From Nitrososphaeraceae archaeon (GTDB lineage: Archaea > Thermoproteota > Nitrososphaeria > Nitrososphaerales > Nitrososphaeraceae): DNA of 11,582 nt. Position numbers and translations under genes: made by a program. The notes below the pieces were generated by a model. The model searched no databases. It saw only the letters and a list, made by a program, of their open reading frames with translations, and had not been told where the DNA came from. The DNA is taken from contig JASHSN010000054.1 of assembly GCA_030038695.1 (NCBI GenBank), positions 1 through 11,582 of the forward strand, written 5' to 3'. Shown one piece after another: positions 1 to 6,853 of the stretch (the first letter of the stretch is position 1; each line of letters begins with the position of its first letter).

Positions 1-70
1 TTTATTATAGTTGACATGATACAAAATAAGCATAGTTAAGTATATTTGTATATCTATAGAATTGTGTTAG

Positions 71-83
71 AACTATAAATAGG
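71..83 (+). promoter_or_regulatory. TATA box for the small ORF at 106
   Basis: The sequence CTATAAATAG (73-82) is a near-ideal archaeal TATA element. Its centre lies about 28 nt before the TTG at 106, so transcription would begin at or next to that codon and the message would be leaderless. Confidence 0.5.
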
Positions 84-105
84 AAGTAATCGTAGGCCGG
101 GTTGT

Positions 106-291
106 TTGTTCAGGTCTTGGAAGTATAGACCCAAAGTATTGCCCAAATTGAAGATTGTTCACGTTATAGGAAAGGCAGTATGGAAACAGAGAGGTGATAT
201 TCGTGACGTGATTTCAATTGGGAAGTTGGTACGAAAAAATGATGGTCCTGAAGAAGTTGAGCAGATAATTAATACGATGACTAAGTACTGA
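106..291 (+). CDS. Small basic hypothetical protein, TTG start
   Basis: A 61-codon frame begins with TTG and ends TGA at 289-291. The product is unrecognised. It is lysine/arginine rich in its first half (RSWKYRPKVLPKLK) and has a likely amphipathic helix near the C-terminus (PEEVEQIINTMTKY). There is no signal peptide or membrane segment. The frame is open upstream only to 79, with no ATG, so TTG is the only listed start codon. The TATA box at 73-82 places the transcription start at the TTG, which is the main reason to treat it as a gene. It converges with the YVTN gene across a 145-bp gap. It could equally be the C-terminal relic of a longer protein. The function is unknown. Confidence 0.38.
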   Translation: MFRSWKYRPKVLPKLKIVHVIGKAVWKQRGDIRDVISIGKLVRKNDGPEEVEQIINTMTKY

Positions 292-436
292 GAAACGAAA
301 GAGCATTAAAAAAGCAAATTTTATTTGTCGATGGACCGCTATATTTGAAAAATCAACTTTTCAACTGCGTTTATTTCTTGTACGGTTGCCTATCTGATAT
401 CTATCCGATATGTAGGGCATATTGTTTCGAATATAA

Positions 437-1606
437 TCAGTCACAATCGTAACTCCAGGCATATACAGAGAATGTAACTACTTCATCCATCATGTCATTA
501 CATGTGCTATAAAATGTTGCTGTAATAGGTGCTATTACAGAGACGGTATTACTGACAAAATTCGTTACGTACACGCCTCCATCATACCGGTTAAATGCTA
601 TACCTAATGGGGATACTCCTCTAATAGGTATAGTATCTATAACAGCATTCGTTCTAGTATCAATTACAGAGACAGTATTACTGACAAAATTCGCGACGTA
701 CATATCCCTATTATAAGGATTAAAAGCAATGCCTCTTGGTCCTTTTCCCACAGCTATTGTATCTATAACCGTATTCATTCTAGTATCAATCACAGAAGTG
801 TTATTAGTAACGCTGTTATCCACATACATATCTCCATTGTATGGATTCAATGCTATACCTGATGGAAATCTTCCTGGTATGGGCATCGTATGTATAACCG
901 TATTCGTCCTAGTATCAATTACAGAGACAGTATTACTGACAAAATTCGCGACGTACATATCCCTATTATAAGGATTAAAAGCAATGCCAAATGAAGATGC
1001 CCCTTCTCCGACAGGTATTGTATCTATAACAGTATTCGTTCTTGTATCAATTACAGAGACGCTCTTACTATTCCCGTTTGTCACATACATACCCCCGTTG
1101 TAGGGGTTGAACGCTATATTTGCTGGTCCTTCTCCGACAGGTATTGTATCTATAACAGTATTCGTTCTTGTATCAATTACAGAAATATCATTACTCACGC
1201 TATTATCCACATACATACCTCCGTTGTATGGATTGAACGCTATATCTACTGGTCCTTCTCCGACAGGTATTGTATCTATAACCCTATTTGTTCTAATATC
1301 AATTACAGATGTACTGTTACTAACAGCGTTTGTCACATACAGACCTCCATTGTATGGATTAAACGCTATACCTACTGGTCTTGTTCCCACAGGTATTGTA
1401 GATACTGCAACTCCAGCCTGGGGGAACGCAGTGAATCTTAAAGAACCACAAGCAAAATTACATGTTATCTCTCCATCGTCGGTCGTACTAGCATAAGATT
1501 GCTGTTCTTGCATTGTTAGTGGAGATAGGATTGTTCCAACAATCGTAACTGATGTTGTTATTATAATAATACTGATTCTTACGGCTATTGTCTTCGAGTC
1601 ATTCAC
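437..1606 (-). CDS. Secreted seven-bladed YVTN beta-propeller protein
   Basis: This 389-residue protein has an N-terminal hydrophobic segment (about residues 8-30) and a likely signal cleavage near SYAS (37-40), so it is probably extracytoplasmic. Residues about 68-360 are seven repeats of about 42 residues with the YVTN pattern: VIDTIPVGEGP, then IAFNPYNGxMYV, then SNxxSVIDTRTNT. Seven units match one closed propeller. Cysteines occur only outside the blades: C49 and C53 before blade 1, and C369 and C388 after blade 7. Such propellers are abundant in Thaumarchaeota and are usually assumed to bind ligands or surface partners; the ligand here is unknown. Blades 4 and 6 are nearly identical at the DNA level, which suggests recent blade duplication or gene conversion. 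A TATA-like element lies about 37 nt upstream. No catalytic residues are recognisable. Confidence 0.9.
   Translation of the reverse strand: MNDSKTIAVRISIIIITTSVTIVGTILSPLTMQEQQSYASTTDDGEITCNFACGSLRFTAFPQAGVAVSTIPVGTRPVGIAFNPYNGGLYVTNAVSNSTSVIDIRTNRVIDTIPVGEGPVDIAFNPYNGGMYVDNSVSNDISVIDTRTNTVIDTIPVGEGPANIAFNPYNGGMYVTNGNSKSVSVIDTRTNTVIDTIPVGEGASSFGIAFNPYNRDMYVANFVSNTVSVIDTRTNTVIHTMPIPGRFPSGIALNPYNGDMYVDNSVTNNTSVIDTRMNTVIDTIAVGKGPRGIAFNPYNRDMYVANFVSNTVSVIDTRTNAVIDTIPIRGVSPLGIAFNRYDGGVYVTNFVSNTVSVIAPITATFYSTCNDMMDEVVTFSVYAWSYDCD
647..988. repeat. Near-identical DNA copies within the propeller gene
   Basis: Positions 647-733 and 902-988 (spacing 255 bp) match over 87 bp with one difference (653 T, 908 C). 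They encode most of blades 6 and 4. A second pair, 1002-1057 and 1128-1183 (spacing 126 bp, one blade), is identical over 56 bp. The other blades are more diverged, so these pairs reflect recent duplication or conversion. Confidence 0.9.
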
Positions 1607-1635
1607 ACTACTTGATGCTGTTGTTATTCCTTTAC

Positions 1636-1648
1636 AAAAAATATATTT
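1636..1648 (-). promoter_or_regulatory. Putative TATA box of the YVTN propeller gene
   Basis: On the minus strand this reads AAATATATTTTTT. It is centred about 37 nt upstream of the ATG at 1606, giving a predicted 5' leader of about 10 nt. No ribosome binding site is seen between it and the start. Confidence 0.45.
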
Positions 1649-1801
1649 GACTTTAGTAGTATATGTATTAGAATATTTTCAAACGCATCGACTTGTATGA
1701 AAGTCATTTACTTTTGTTACTGGTCTCAGCTCAGTTTTTGTTTGTTGCATTTCTTGACTAGATTATGGCAAATGTTGAGTCGTTTTTATTGTTCTATTAT
1801 G

Positions 1802-1817
1802 TGCGGTCTTAACCGCA
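1802..1817. other. Short GC-containing hairpin between genes
   Basis: TGCGGT (1802-1807) and ACCGCA (1812-1817) form a perfect 6-bp stem with a CTTA loop. It lies just past the last codon of the decayed minus-strand gene that ends near 1833. It may be that gene's old terminator. No T-run follows, so the role is uncertain. Confidence 0.25.
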
Positions 1818-1832
1818 GATTTGCGAGTGATA

Positions 1833-2512
1833 CTAGGTAAATTTAGCACGAACGAGGTCGTCGTACTGAGCTACTGTTTCAAACTCGTCTTGTGCTCTTC
1901 TAGGAAACTTCGTAAACCAGTCTATGTTTAAAATTCTCATATTCTTTCATCCGCTTGAAGAATCCGTCATGCGCCTTTAAGATTGCATATTGCTTATTTT
2001 CTTGTTCCAATTCATAGAGCCTATCGTTACATTTATAGCATAATTGGGCAAGGAAATATTTCTTTTACTTCTTCTGCCATTGAGTGGTTATCTATCGTTA
2101 ATCCATTTTCAGGATTAACGGCAGGAATTAAATTGCGTATTGCTGTGTAAAGAGTAGCCTCCAGGGAAGTGCTTTTTACCTTTCTTTTGGCATCAAGACA
2201 CTTTGATAATGCTGGTAGTAATTCCGCTAATACCCCGGGAGAATCTTGGAATAGTCGAATTAACGGTTTGGCTAGCTGAGCCTCGCGATTAAAGATGTTA
2301 AGGTTGACATCCTTGATAGTAAATTTATGGCGAAGCATCCTAACAGCAAACGAAAGTTTTCTTGTCTTTTCCAGTTCATTTCTTAATTGTTCATTACTCC
2401 CATCGAACAAAACCTGTTCCTTAATGTTGTGTTGCGGTTTACCTACCAAACATAATATTTCAAAAGACCTGTCACGTAATCCCTTAGCCGTACGTAATCC
2501 CGGGATGCTCAA
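1833..2512 (-). pseudogene. Frameshifted remnant, C-terminal part of an element-type replication/helicase-like protein
   Basis: The longest intact frame is 2033-2512 (159 residues from a TTG), but the open frame runs back to 2602 with no ATG, so an N-terminal domain appears to be missing. Its blocks GLRDRSFEI, LVGKPQHNIKEQ and NREAQLAKPLIRLFQ resemble, from memory, the region after the ATPase domain in helicase/primase-like proteins of thaumarchaeal mobile elements. The frame stops at 2033, yet coding-like sequence continues in other frames. A one-base shift near 2050 gives LAQLCYKCNDRLYELEQENK and on through KRMKEYE. A second shift near 1940 gives ILNIDWFTKFPRRAQ and QYDDLVRAKFT, ending TAG at 1833-1835. 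I see no Walker motifs. The downstream pieces could instead be a separate decayed small gene. Confidence 0.55.
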
Positions 2513-2550
2513 GGCATCGAACGTAAGAGAAAGAAGACATATCCAGGAGA

Positions 2551-2563
2551 AATATTTTATTAG
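2551..2563 (+). promoter_or_regulatory. TATA box of the exported repeat protein gene
   Basis: AATATTTTATTAG is centred about 29 nt before the ATG at 2585, predicting leaderless transcription. It lies inside the open frame of the broken minus-strand gene, so it probably arose or arrived after that gene lost function. Confidence 0.5.
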
Positions 2564-2584
2564 ACAGTAATAGCATTTTGTTAT

Positions 2585-3364
2585 ATGAGAAGGCGTATCA
2601 TATTATCTATTTTAATAGGCTTGACTTTGATTCTAAGCACGTTCATTAGCACGGTGTCTATGGTCCAAAAGATTGCTTATGCCGAAGCGAGGACTGAGCT
2701 ATCTAGTAATAGCGTAGACGTCGCAAACTCCATGAGCCGAGCGGTCGTAGGAAGTAATGCCGAACCTAGCCGAAACTCTGTACAAGACGCATCAGGAGCA
2801 CTCCACTACCCCACCGTACTGACATCTGCTCAACACCCAATCGTTACTATCGGAAACGGAATCAGGTATATTGCGGGGCAAACAAATAGAATCATTCTAG
2901 GAGGAGCACCTAGCTCAGTACACATGACTTCTGCTCAACACCCAATCGTTGGCACTATTGCGGAAAAAATCTTTCGGGTGACCACGGTGCCTAATCTCCA
3001 AAAGATTGCTTATGCACTAGCGACGACGCAGCCATCAAACAAAGGCGTAGACGTCGCAAACTCCATGACCCGAGCAGTCGTAGGAAGGAATGGCGTACAT
3101 CTACACGCGTTGACTGTCATAGGAAGTAATGCCGAACCTAGCCGAAGCACCGTCGTACAAGGCCTATCAGGATTACTTAGTCCAGTACACATGACGTCTG
3201 CTCAATATGGGCGCTTACAGCAGGCGCTCCTTCTATTACTGGGGGTGTTTGTTCGACCCGCGCTTGCAGTAATCGGGTTGATAGCAGGAGAAATCATCTC
3301 TTACGTCGGCTTGAAGGTACTTACCTATGTCTTTTCTGGCCTACCATTCAATCCCTTTTTATGA
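2585..3364 (+). CDS. Exported protein with two 111-residue repeats and a hydrophobic C-terminus
   Basis: A 259-residue protein I do not recognise. Residues 1-33 form a clear signal peptide: MRRR, a hydrophobic core, then IAYA with cleavage likely after A33. The body contains two units 111 residues apart, each with QKIAYA, VDVANSM-RAVVG and the motifs GSNAEPSR and TSAQ. The end of the signal peptide itself (QKIAYA) was duplicated into the body at 139-144. The motif TSAQHPIV occurs twice and TSAQYG once. Residues about 213-254 hold two hydrophobic stretches (LLLLLGVFV, then LAVIGLIAGEII onwards), which could anchor the protein or insert into a membrane. There are no cysteines and no catalytic motif. 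G+C is visibly higher than in the surrounding DNA. It sits between two decayed mobile-element genes, so it may be cargo of that element or a lineage-specific surface protein. Confidence 0.7.
   Translation: MRRRIILSILIGLTLILSTFISTVSMVQKIAYAEARTELSSNSVDVANSMSRAVVGSNAEPSRNSVQDASGALHYPTVLTSAQHPIVTIGNGIRYIAGQTNRIILGGAPSSVHMTSAQHPIVGTIAEKIFRVTTVPNLQKIAYALATTQPSNKGVDVANSMTRAVVGRNGVHLHALTVIGSNAEPSRSTVVQGLSGLLSPVHMTSAQYGRLQQALLLLLGVFVRPALAVIGLIAGEIISYVGLKVLTYVFSGLPFNPFL
2649..3207. repeat. 333-bp internal tandem duplication
   Basis: Matching blocks lie exactly 333 bp apart: 2664-2682 with 2997-3015 (19 bp identical) and 2712-2754 with 3045-3087 (41 of 43 bp). A 27-bp block is also identical at 2748-2774 and 3120-3146, where unit 2 carries an insertion between the blocks. 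Shorter copies around TCTGCTCAACACCCAATCGTT occur near 2825 and 2930, and a partial copy near 3196. The frame is kept throughout. Confidence 0.85.
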
Positions 3365-3471
3365 TGCAAAAAAAATCAACTTGCTTCCAGTTTAGCAGTT
3401 CGGAAATCTCTCCCCTGCGGAACGAACCTTGAGATGTTGGTCAGCTATTTGCATCCCCCGGCTTCTCCGAC

Positions 3472-3951
3472 TCAGTTAGTAGTTGGCGCAATACTTGCGT
3501 CTTTATCTCTCTCCTCCTTGAGCTTATTGAACAAGACATCATCTCTAGTCCAAATTTGCCTCTTACTGTACGGTCCCTTTCGAGAACGGTCTGATTGTTC
3601 ATTCTTTATTTTGAACCATTCTGGTGTTACCCATTCTTCCTCCTCATCCTTATCTCTATTGTAATACCACCCAATAAATCGTCTGCAGAAGGCAAGTTTT
3701 AGATTATATGTGTTAACCCATCTACCCTCTGGGTCTTTAGTTATTCGTTCCCATATTCCATCTTCAGTACGCCTAACATGAAGAAACTCTTTGACTTCTG
3801 ATTTTCTAATTTCAACTAATGTTCTTGGTCCCAACCGTATCCCAAGCTCGATTATTGTATTAAGCCCTCTCGCACGATATTTATCTCCTATGCTCGAATC
3901 ATCGAGGTAGAAACTTACTGAAATCATCAACAGTCTTGCGAGTATCCCCAT
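3472..3951 (-). pseudogene. Truncated tyrosine recombinase (integrase), N-terminal half only
   Basis: The 159-codon frame resembles the SAM-like core-binding half of thaumarchaeal tyrosine recombinases. It has a helical segment (DDSSIGDKYRARGLNTIIELG), then RWVNTYNLKLAFCRRFIGWYYN, then WVTPEWFKIKN and PYSKRQIWTRDDVL. In intact relatives this last motif leads into the catalytic domain. Here the frame ends 22 residues later (APTTN) and none of the R-H-R-Y catalytic residues is present. The listed ATG is probably not the original start. In another frame just upstream, DTRKTVDDFSKFL continues naturally into DDSSIGDKY, which implies a frameshift near 3903-3912 and an older N-terminus reaching to about 4000. 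It is probably nonfunctional, and with the remnant at 1833-2512 it marks an old integrated element. Confidence 0.65.
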
Positions 3952-4070
3952 TACTTATTCTAGGAATCCTTGGAAGTACCGCCTTTAGTTTCGGAGGCAA
4001 AGCTACTGTCTACCGACATCCATAATATTTAAGGGTTCATTTCTAGCGATGCCTATACTCCCATCAACAC

Positions 4071-4712
4071 CTAATGACTATATTCGTATACACGATACAT
4101 ACTATCAGGATCAGAGTGAGAAAGATATTTCCATTTGGCTGGATCGAGATCTACTTCTATAAACCTATCATTACTCATACATTGTGATGATTTGAGGATA
4201 TTATACATGGGTTCGCCCACAAGAACCTGATTGGGCTTCGCAATAGAGACGATCTTTGAAGCCAAGCTTATGCTGGATCCGATTATGTCTATGTGGGCCT
4301 TCTCTAAATTGTTTCCGTAAAGCACCACTAATGCGTAGCCATAGGTTGACCCTATTCTCACTGTTATCTCAGGCAATGCATGTACCCTAAATATAGGGTT
4401 GATGACTTCCTTTATAATTTCCAATATTGTTGTTGAACACTTCAGTGCATTTTCACAAGCCTTCGAGATGTCGTCTTCTGCCGGAAACAGCAAAACGACT
4501 GCATCGCCCTCGTACTTGAATACATACCCGCCATAGCCCAATGCAGCTATGCTTACTTCTTGTGCATAACATTGGACCAATAAAGCAAATTCGTTGTCTG
4601 GTAATGACAGGCTCATTTGGGTTGAATTATTGATATCTACAAACATCGTAACCAGATTTGTCTTATTGTTTACATGCCTTCTGAGCAATTTTTTGGTTTC
4701 TTCAGTTGACAT
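4071..4712 (-). CDS. Stand-alone class III adenylate/guanylate cyclase
   Basis: A 213-residue protein that is essentially one class III cyclase catalytic domain, expected to make cyclic nucleotide from ATP or GTP in the cytoplasm. The first metal-binding Asp is D26 (TMFVDINNST) and the second is D70 (VFKYEGDAV). The strand RIGSTYGYAL (119-128) matches the Gly-rich IG-x3-G segment. The motif D142-I-I-G-S-S-I-S-L-A-S-K-I aligns with the family's D-x-x-G-x-x-V-N-x-A-x-R. Here the usual transition-state Asn is S149 and the usual Arg is K153, while the purine-contact Asp (D142) is kept. Activity and substrate are therefore uncertain. No sensor, membrane or HAMP domain is attached, so input must come from a partner or from solute conditions. 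Neighbouring genes give no obvious partner. No convincing TATA box was found upstream. Confidence 0.85.
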   Translation of the reverse strand: MSTEETKKLLRRHVNNKTNLVTMFVDINNSTQMSLSLPDNEFALLVQCYAQEVSIAALGYGGYVFKYEGDAVVLLFPAEDDISKACENALKCSTTILEIIKEVINPIFRVHALPEITVRIGSTYGYALVVLYGNNLEKAHIDIIGSSISLASKIVSIAKPNQVLVGEPMYNILKSSQCMSNDRFIEVDLDPAKWKYLSHSDPDSMYRVYEYSH

Positions 4713-5084
4713 ATTGAGCTGAATGCCATTCGTTATGGTCTTAGTTACCCTCGCACGAGTCTGCTCTAATAATGATAGGTTTGTAAAATCGATCCACCGC
4801 CATAAGAAGGGTGGTATTATCTCATTAATACACCTTACATTGCAGATGCTACCGACCCATTAGAGCATCTCATGATGAAAGCACGCACACTGAGCTGTCT
4901 TTACAAAACTAGCCGATGATGCTCCTGGTATCCCTACTATTATGAGCATCACGGATATCGCCTTTTTTCAGACGTTCGCGTCCTACTAAATTATATGATC
5001 AATGCCGTCCCAATGTTAATCTGTTGTTGCTTGCAGCATTGTGCACTTAGTAGTATCACACTGACTCGTAAAGGGCAGGTCCAT

Positions 5085-5105
5085 GGGAATAATAATTATT
5101 ATCCC
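5085..5105. promoter_or_regulatory. 14-bp perfect palindrome, possible operator
   Basis: ATAATAATTATTAT (5089-5102... reading outward from its centre) is a perfect inverted repeat, flanked by GGGA on the left and CCC on the right, so the symmetry nearly extends to 20 bp. It lies about 150 bp upstream of ccdA. AT-rich palindromes can arise by chance, but the G/C caps make a protein-binding site plausible. Confidence 0.3.
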
Positions 5106-5215
5106 GTAATGTAGCAATATCTTTTTTGCTTACTGAAGATACTTTCGTACACTACTATGTGCATTATCTATCACCGGATCAGTTCGGACTAGATTTGGAT
5201 CTAATTTGGAAATAA

Positions 5216-5225
5216 CTATTAATAG
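5216..5225 (+). promoter_or_regulatory. Candidate ccdA TATA element, palindromic
   Basis: CTATTAATAG is centred 34-35 nt before the ATG at 5255, with a purine-rich GGAAATAA just before it that could serve as a BRE. The predicted leader is under 10 nt. The element is itself a perfect palindrome. Confidence 0.35.
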
Positions 5226-5254
5226 ATTGTTGGCAAAGCTTAGTATGAGATAAT

Positions 5255-6091
5255 ATGCCACTAGAAACAAGTATTCTAGTCTCTGCGGGTGCAGGTTTAG
5301 CATCTTTCTTATCGCCATGTATCCTTCCTATACTCCCTGGCTTTATATCATATCTTTCAGGAACAGCAATAAATGAAGTAAAGAACTCTACGACTACCAT
5401 TAGGAATTCTGATGAGGATGTAAGTATTGAAAATAGAAATGGTAGACTAGGACAACAAAGACAAAGACACCAATCTTCATCCGGAGTTATGCGAACTAGA
5501 CTTAACATTTTTCTGAACACAGTTTACTTCGTGCTTGGATTCTCATTTATTTTTGCAATATTGGGCGTAATTCTAAATAGCGTTCTGTCTGTCTATGGAC
5601 TCGGATTTCAACATTACCTTACAACTATTGGCGGAATTGTAATAGTAGTCTTTGGTGTTTACCTGATTCTCTCTACAAGGATACGAAGCCTAAACTTCGA
5701 GAGAAAATTGACACTCGGCAAGATACCTAGATTTAAGACAAGCTACATCACATCGTTTGTTTTCGGAGCTGCATTCGCAGCTGGTTGGACGCCATGTGTT
5801 GGACCAATCCTAGGTAGCACATTTGCGTTAGCAGCAACTCATCCTGCAGCAGCATACAATTCATTGTTGGCTTATTCTATAGGCTTAGGGATACCTTTCT
5901 TGATAACAGGCGCTTTCTTCTCAAGAGCTACAGGAATTATCAGAAGGATGGTGAAACATCTGAAATATTTCAACTTGGTAATGGGCGGAATACTTATTGT
6001 AGTAGGTGTTTTGTTGTTTACCGGCCAGTTAATTCTGCTGGCTAATTTCCCACTAGCAAATCAAATTATCAACATAAACAATGGAGTTTAA
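5255..6091 (+). CDS. ccdA: CcdA/DsbD-family membrane thiol-disulfide transporter
   Basis: A 278-residue polytopic membrane protein of the CcdA family, which carries reducing equivalents across the membrane to extracytoplasmic thioredoxin-like or haem-ligating cysteines in cytochrome c maturation. The two signature motifs are present: SFLSPCILPILPGF with C22 in the first membrane segment, and GWTPCVGPILGS with C181 in the fourth. Hydrophobic segments lie at about 5-37, 86-113, 121-142, 162-190, 201-222 and 237-268, consistent with the usual six. Unusually, the first loop (about 41-80) is long, polar and low in complexity (TTTIRNSDEDVS, then QQRQRHQSSS). No thioredoxin-like partner (ResA/TlpA/CcsX) lies beside it, so the partner must be encoded elsewhere. 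The start is the first in-frame ATG before the signature motif, with a TATA-like element about 35 nt upstream. Confidence 0.92.
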   Translation: MPLETSILVSAGAGLASFLSPCILPILPGFISYLSGTAINEVKNSTTTIRNSDEDVSIENRNGRLGQQRQRHQSSSGVMRTRLNIFLNTVYFVLGFSFIFAILGVILNSVLSVYGLGFQHYLTTIGGIVIVVFGVYLILSTRIRSLNFERKLTLGKIPRFKTSYITSFVFGAAFAAGWTPCVGPILGSTFALAATHPAAAYNSLLAYSIGLGIPFLITGAFFSRATGIIRRMVKHLKYFNLVMGGILIVVGVLLFTGQLILLANFPLANQIININNGV

Positions 6092-6106
6092 TTTCAATAT
6101 TGGAAA

Positions 6107-6244
6107 ATGGTACAGACACTAGAATTAATTAAGGCCAAGGACAACATCATCACATTAGCCATGGAGATTGTAGTAGTAGACAGAATTGTGTGGTTTGGAG
6201 TCTATTTTAATATTCCAGGTCTAAATAACGGTTCGTCCCAGTAA
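6107..6244 (+). CDS. Possible 45-residue small protein downstream of ccdA
   Basis: ATG at 6107 opens a 45-codon frame ending TAA at 6242-6244, 15 bp after the ccdA stop. The predicted product contains MVQTLELIKAKDN and a mildly hydrophobic stretch (AMEIVVVDRIVWFGVYF). It could be a small membrane-associated protein cotranscribed with ccdA. There is no family match and no ribosome binding site, and a chance frame of this length is quite possible. Confidence 0.2.
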   Translation: MVQTLELIKAKDNIITLAMEIVVVDRIVWFGVYFNIPGLNNGSSQ

Positions 6245-6519
6245 CAATTAGGACGGTTTCCTTATTACTGCTAGAAATAGGGTCGGTATGCATTTAAAAA
6301 TGACTGCACATCTGGTGAGCATCATTATCTATTGAAGGGGCTATCTAATTTTCTAATTTAACGGTTTTCAGATAGAAATGTCGATCAGAGGACATTACAT
6401 ATCTTATGCTCGTCTTACAAAGAGTTTTCAAAAAAAAATCAGGTGAGTAATATCCTATTCACACATCAACTAGTTTAGTCTAGAACTCAATATAGATTCA
6501 TTTTACTCAAAAAATTATA

Positions 6520-6565
6520 GTAGGAGGTGTACTATAAATCTTCCTAAGATTTATACTTTTCCTAC
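6520..6565 (-). terminator. Compound stem-loop past the small secreted protein gene
   Basis: TATAAATCTT (6533-6542) and AAGATTTATA (6546-6555) form a perfect 10-bp stem with a CCT loop. An outer stem, GTAGGA (6520-6525) with TCCTAC (6560-6565), encloses it. On the minus strand it starts 12 nt after the TGA of the secreted-protein gene and is followed by TTTTTT further on, so a terminator or mRNA-stabilising 3' structure is the simplest reading. It could also end plus-strand transcripts from ccdA. Confidence 0.5.
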
Positions 6566-6576
6566 CGATCATTTTC

Positions 6577-6801
6577 TCAGCTTGTGTGACTGAAGATGAT
6601 TGTGTTTGCAGCTTGCTGGTAATTCCCAGTGCAGCTACTGCCTTTAAAATTGCATTGAGCGAGCCCCTGTTTAATTTCTTGGTTTGATTGTATCTGTGTA
6701 GCTGCTGCCGGTTGCAGTATGCCAGCTGTTCCCATTATTAACGCACTCGCTGCTAACGCTGCAACGATTACTAAAGTTGTTTGATTCATAAGTCTCGTCA
6801 T
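6577..6801 (-). CDS. Small secreted two-cysteine protein
   Basis: A 74-residue protein with an N-terminal signal peptide (hydrophobic about 9-28, with likely cleavage after PAAA near 34) and a short mature part of about 40 residues containing C50 and C57, which could form one disulfide. The style (MNQTTLVIVAALAASALI, then QIQSNQEIKQGLAQCN) is like the many small exported proteins of soil Thaumarchaeota whose role is unknown. M5 (6789) is an alternative start, since MNQTT is the more typical beginning. The C-terminus IIFSHTS is abrupt and may be frameshifted from a longer form. A TATA-like element lies at 6844-6853 and a tandem repeat just beyond it. A strong stem-loop follows the stop. Confidence 0.6.
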   Translation of the reverse strand: MTRLMNQTTLVIVAALAASALIMGTAGILQPAAATQIQSNQEIKQGLAQCNFKGSSCTGNYQQAANTIIFSHTS

Positions 6802-6843
6802 GATTATGATCTTATCCTTTATCTGATTTGTCGAAGTTATTGC

Positions 6844-6853
6844 AGTATATTAA
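6844..6853 (-). promoter_or_regulatory. Putative TATA element of the small secreted protein gene
   Basis: The minus strand reads TTAATATAC about 45 nt upstream of the ATG at 6801, predicting a leader of roughly 15-20 nt (about 30 nt if M5 is the start). Confidence 0.35.

Larger units (their letters stand above)
4713..5254. other. Long noncoding gap between divergent cyclase and ccdA genes
   Basis: This 542-bp gap separates the divergent starts of the cyclase (minus) and ccdA (plus). It contains no convincing ORF. It includes a weak hairpin (CCACC/GGTGG near 4796-4814), a C-box/D-box-like pair (ATGATGA 4872-4878, CTGA 4890-4893) that does not complete a guide RNA, the palindrome at 5085-5105 and a palindromic TATA-like element at 5216-5225. 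I see no tRNA. Confidence 0.5.
6092..6576. other. Intergenic region after ccdA
   Basis: These 485 bp are mostly unexplained. A 45-codon frame (6107-6244, described separately) starts 15 bp after ccdA. From 6245 to 6515 I see nothing recognisable. A strong compound stem-loop occupies 6520-6565. Confidence 0.5.

Noticed and set aside
647..1183. Regularly spaced repeats as a CRISPR array
   Set aside because: Repeat spacing equals the propeller blade length, the sequence between is also blade-coding, and the frame is continuous.
729..1496. Plus-strand frames opposite the propeller gene with regular repeats (729-971 and 1107-1496)
   Set aside because: They are antisense images of the YVTN repeats. 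The periodicity comes from the real minus-strand gene, which has a signal peptide and clear blades.
2295..2570. Plus-strand frame over the helicase-like remnant
   Set aside because: Serine/leucine-rich shadow of the minus-strand sequence, which carries recognisable motifs.
3434..3664. Plus-strand frame opposite the integrase remnant
   Set aside because: Low-complexity Ser/Leu product; the opposite strand has integrase-like motifs.
4872..4893. Possible C/D box guide RNA (ATGATGA, 11-nt gap, CTGA)
   Set aside because: The second C'-like GATGATG is too far away (about 21 nt) and no second D box or terminal stem is present.
5130..5520. Minus-strand frames overlapping the start of ccdA
   Set aside because: Shadows of the ccdA coding region and its AT-rich upstream sequence, with no family features.
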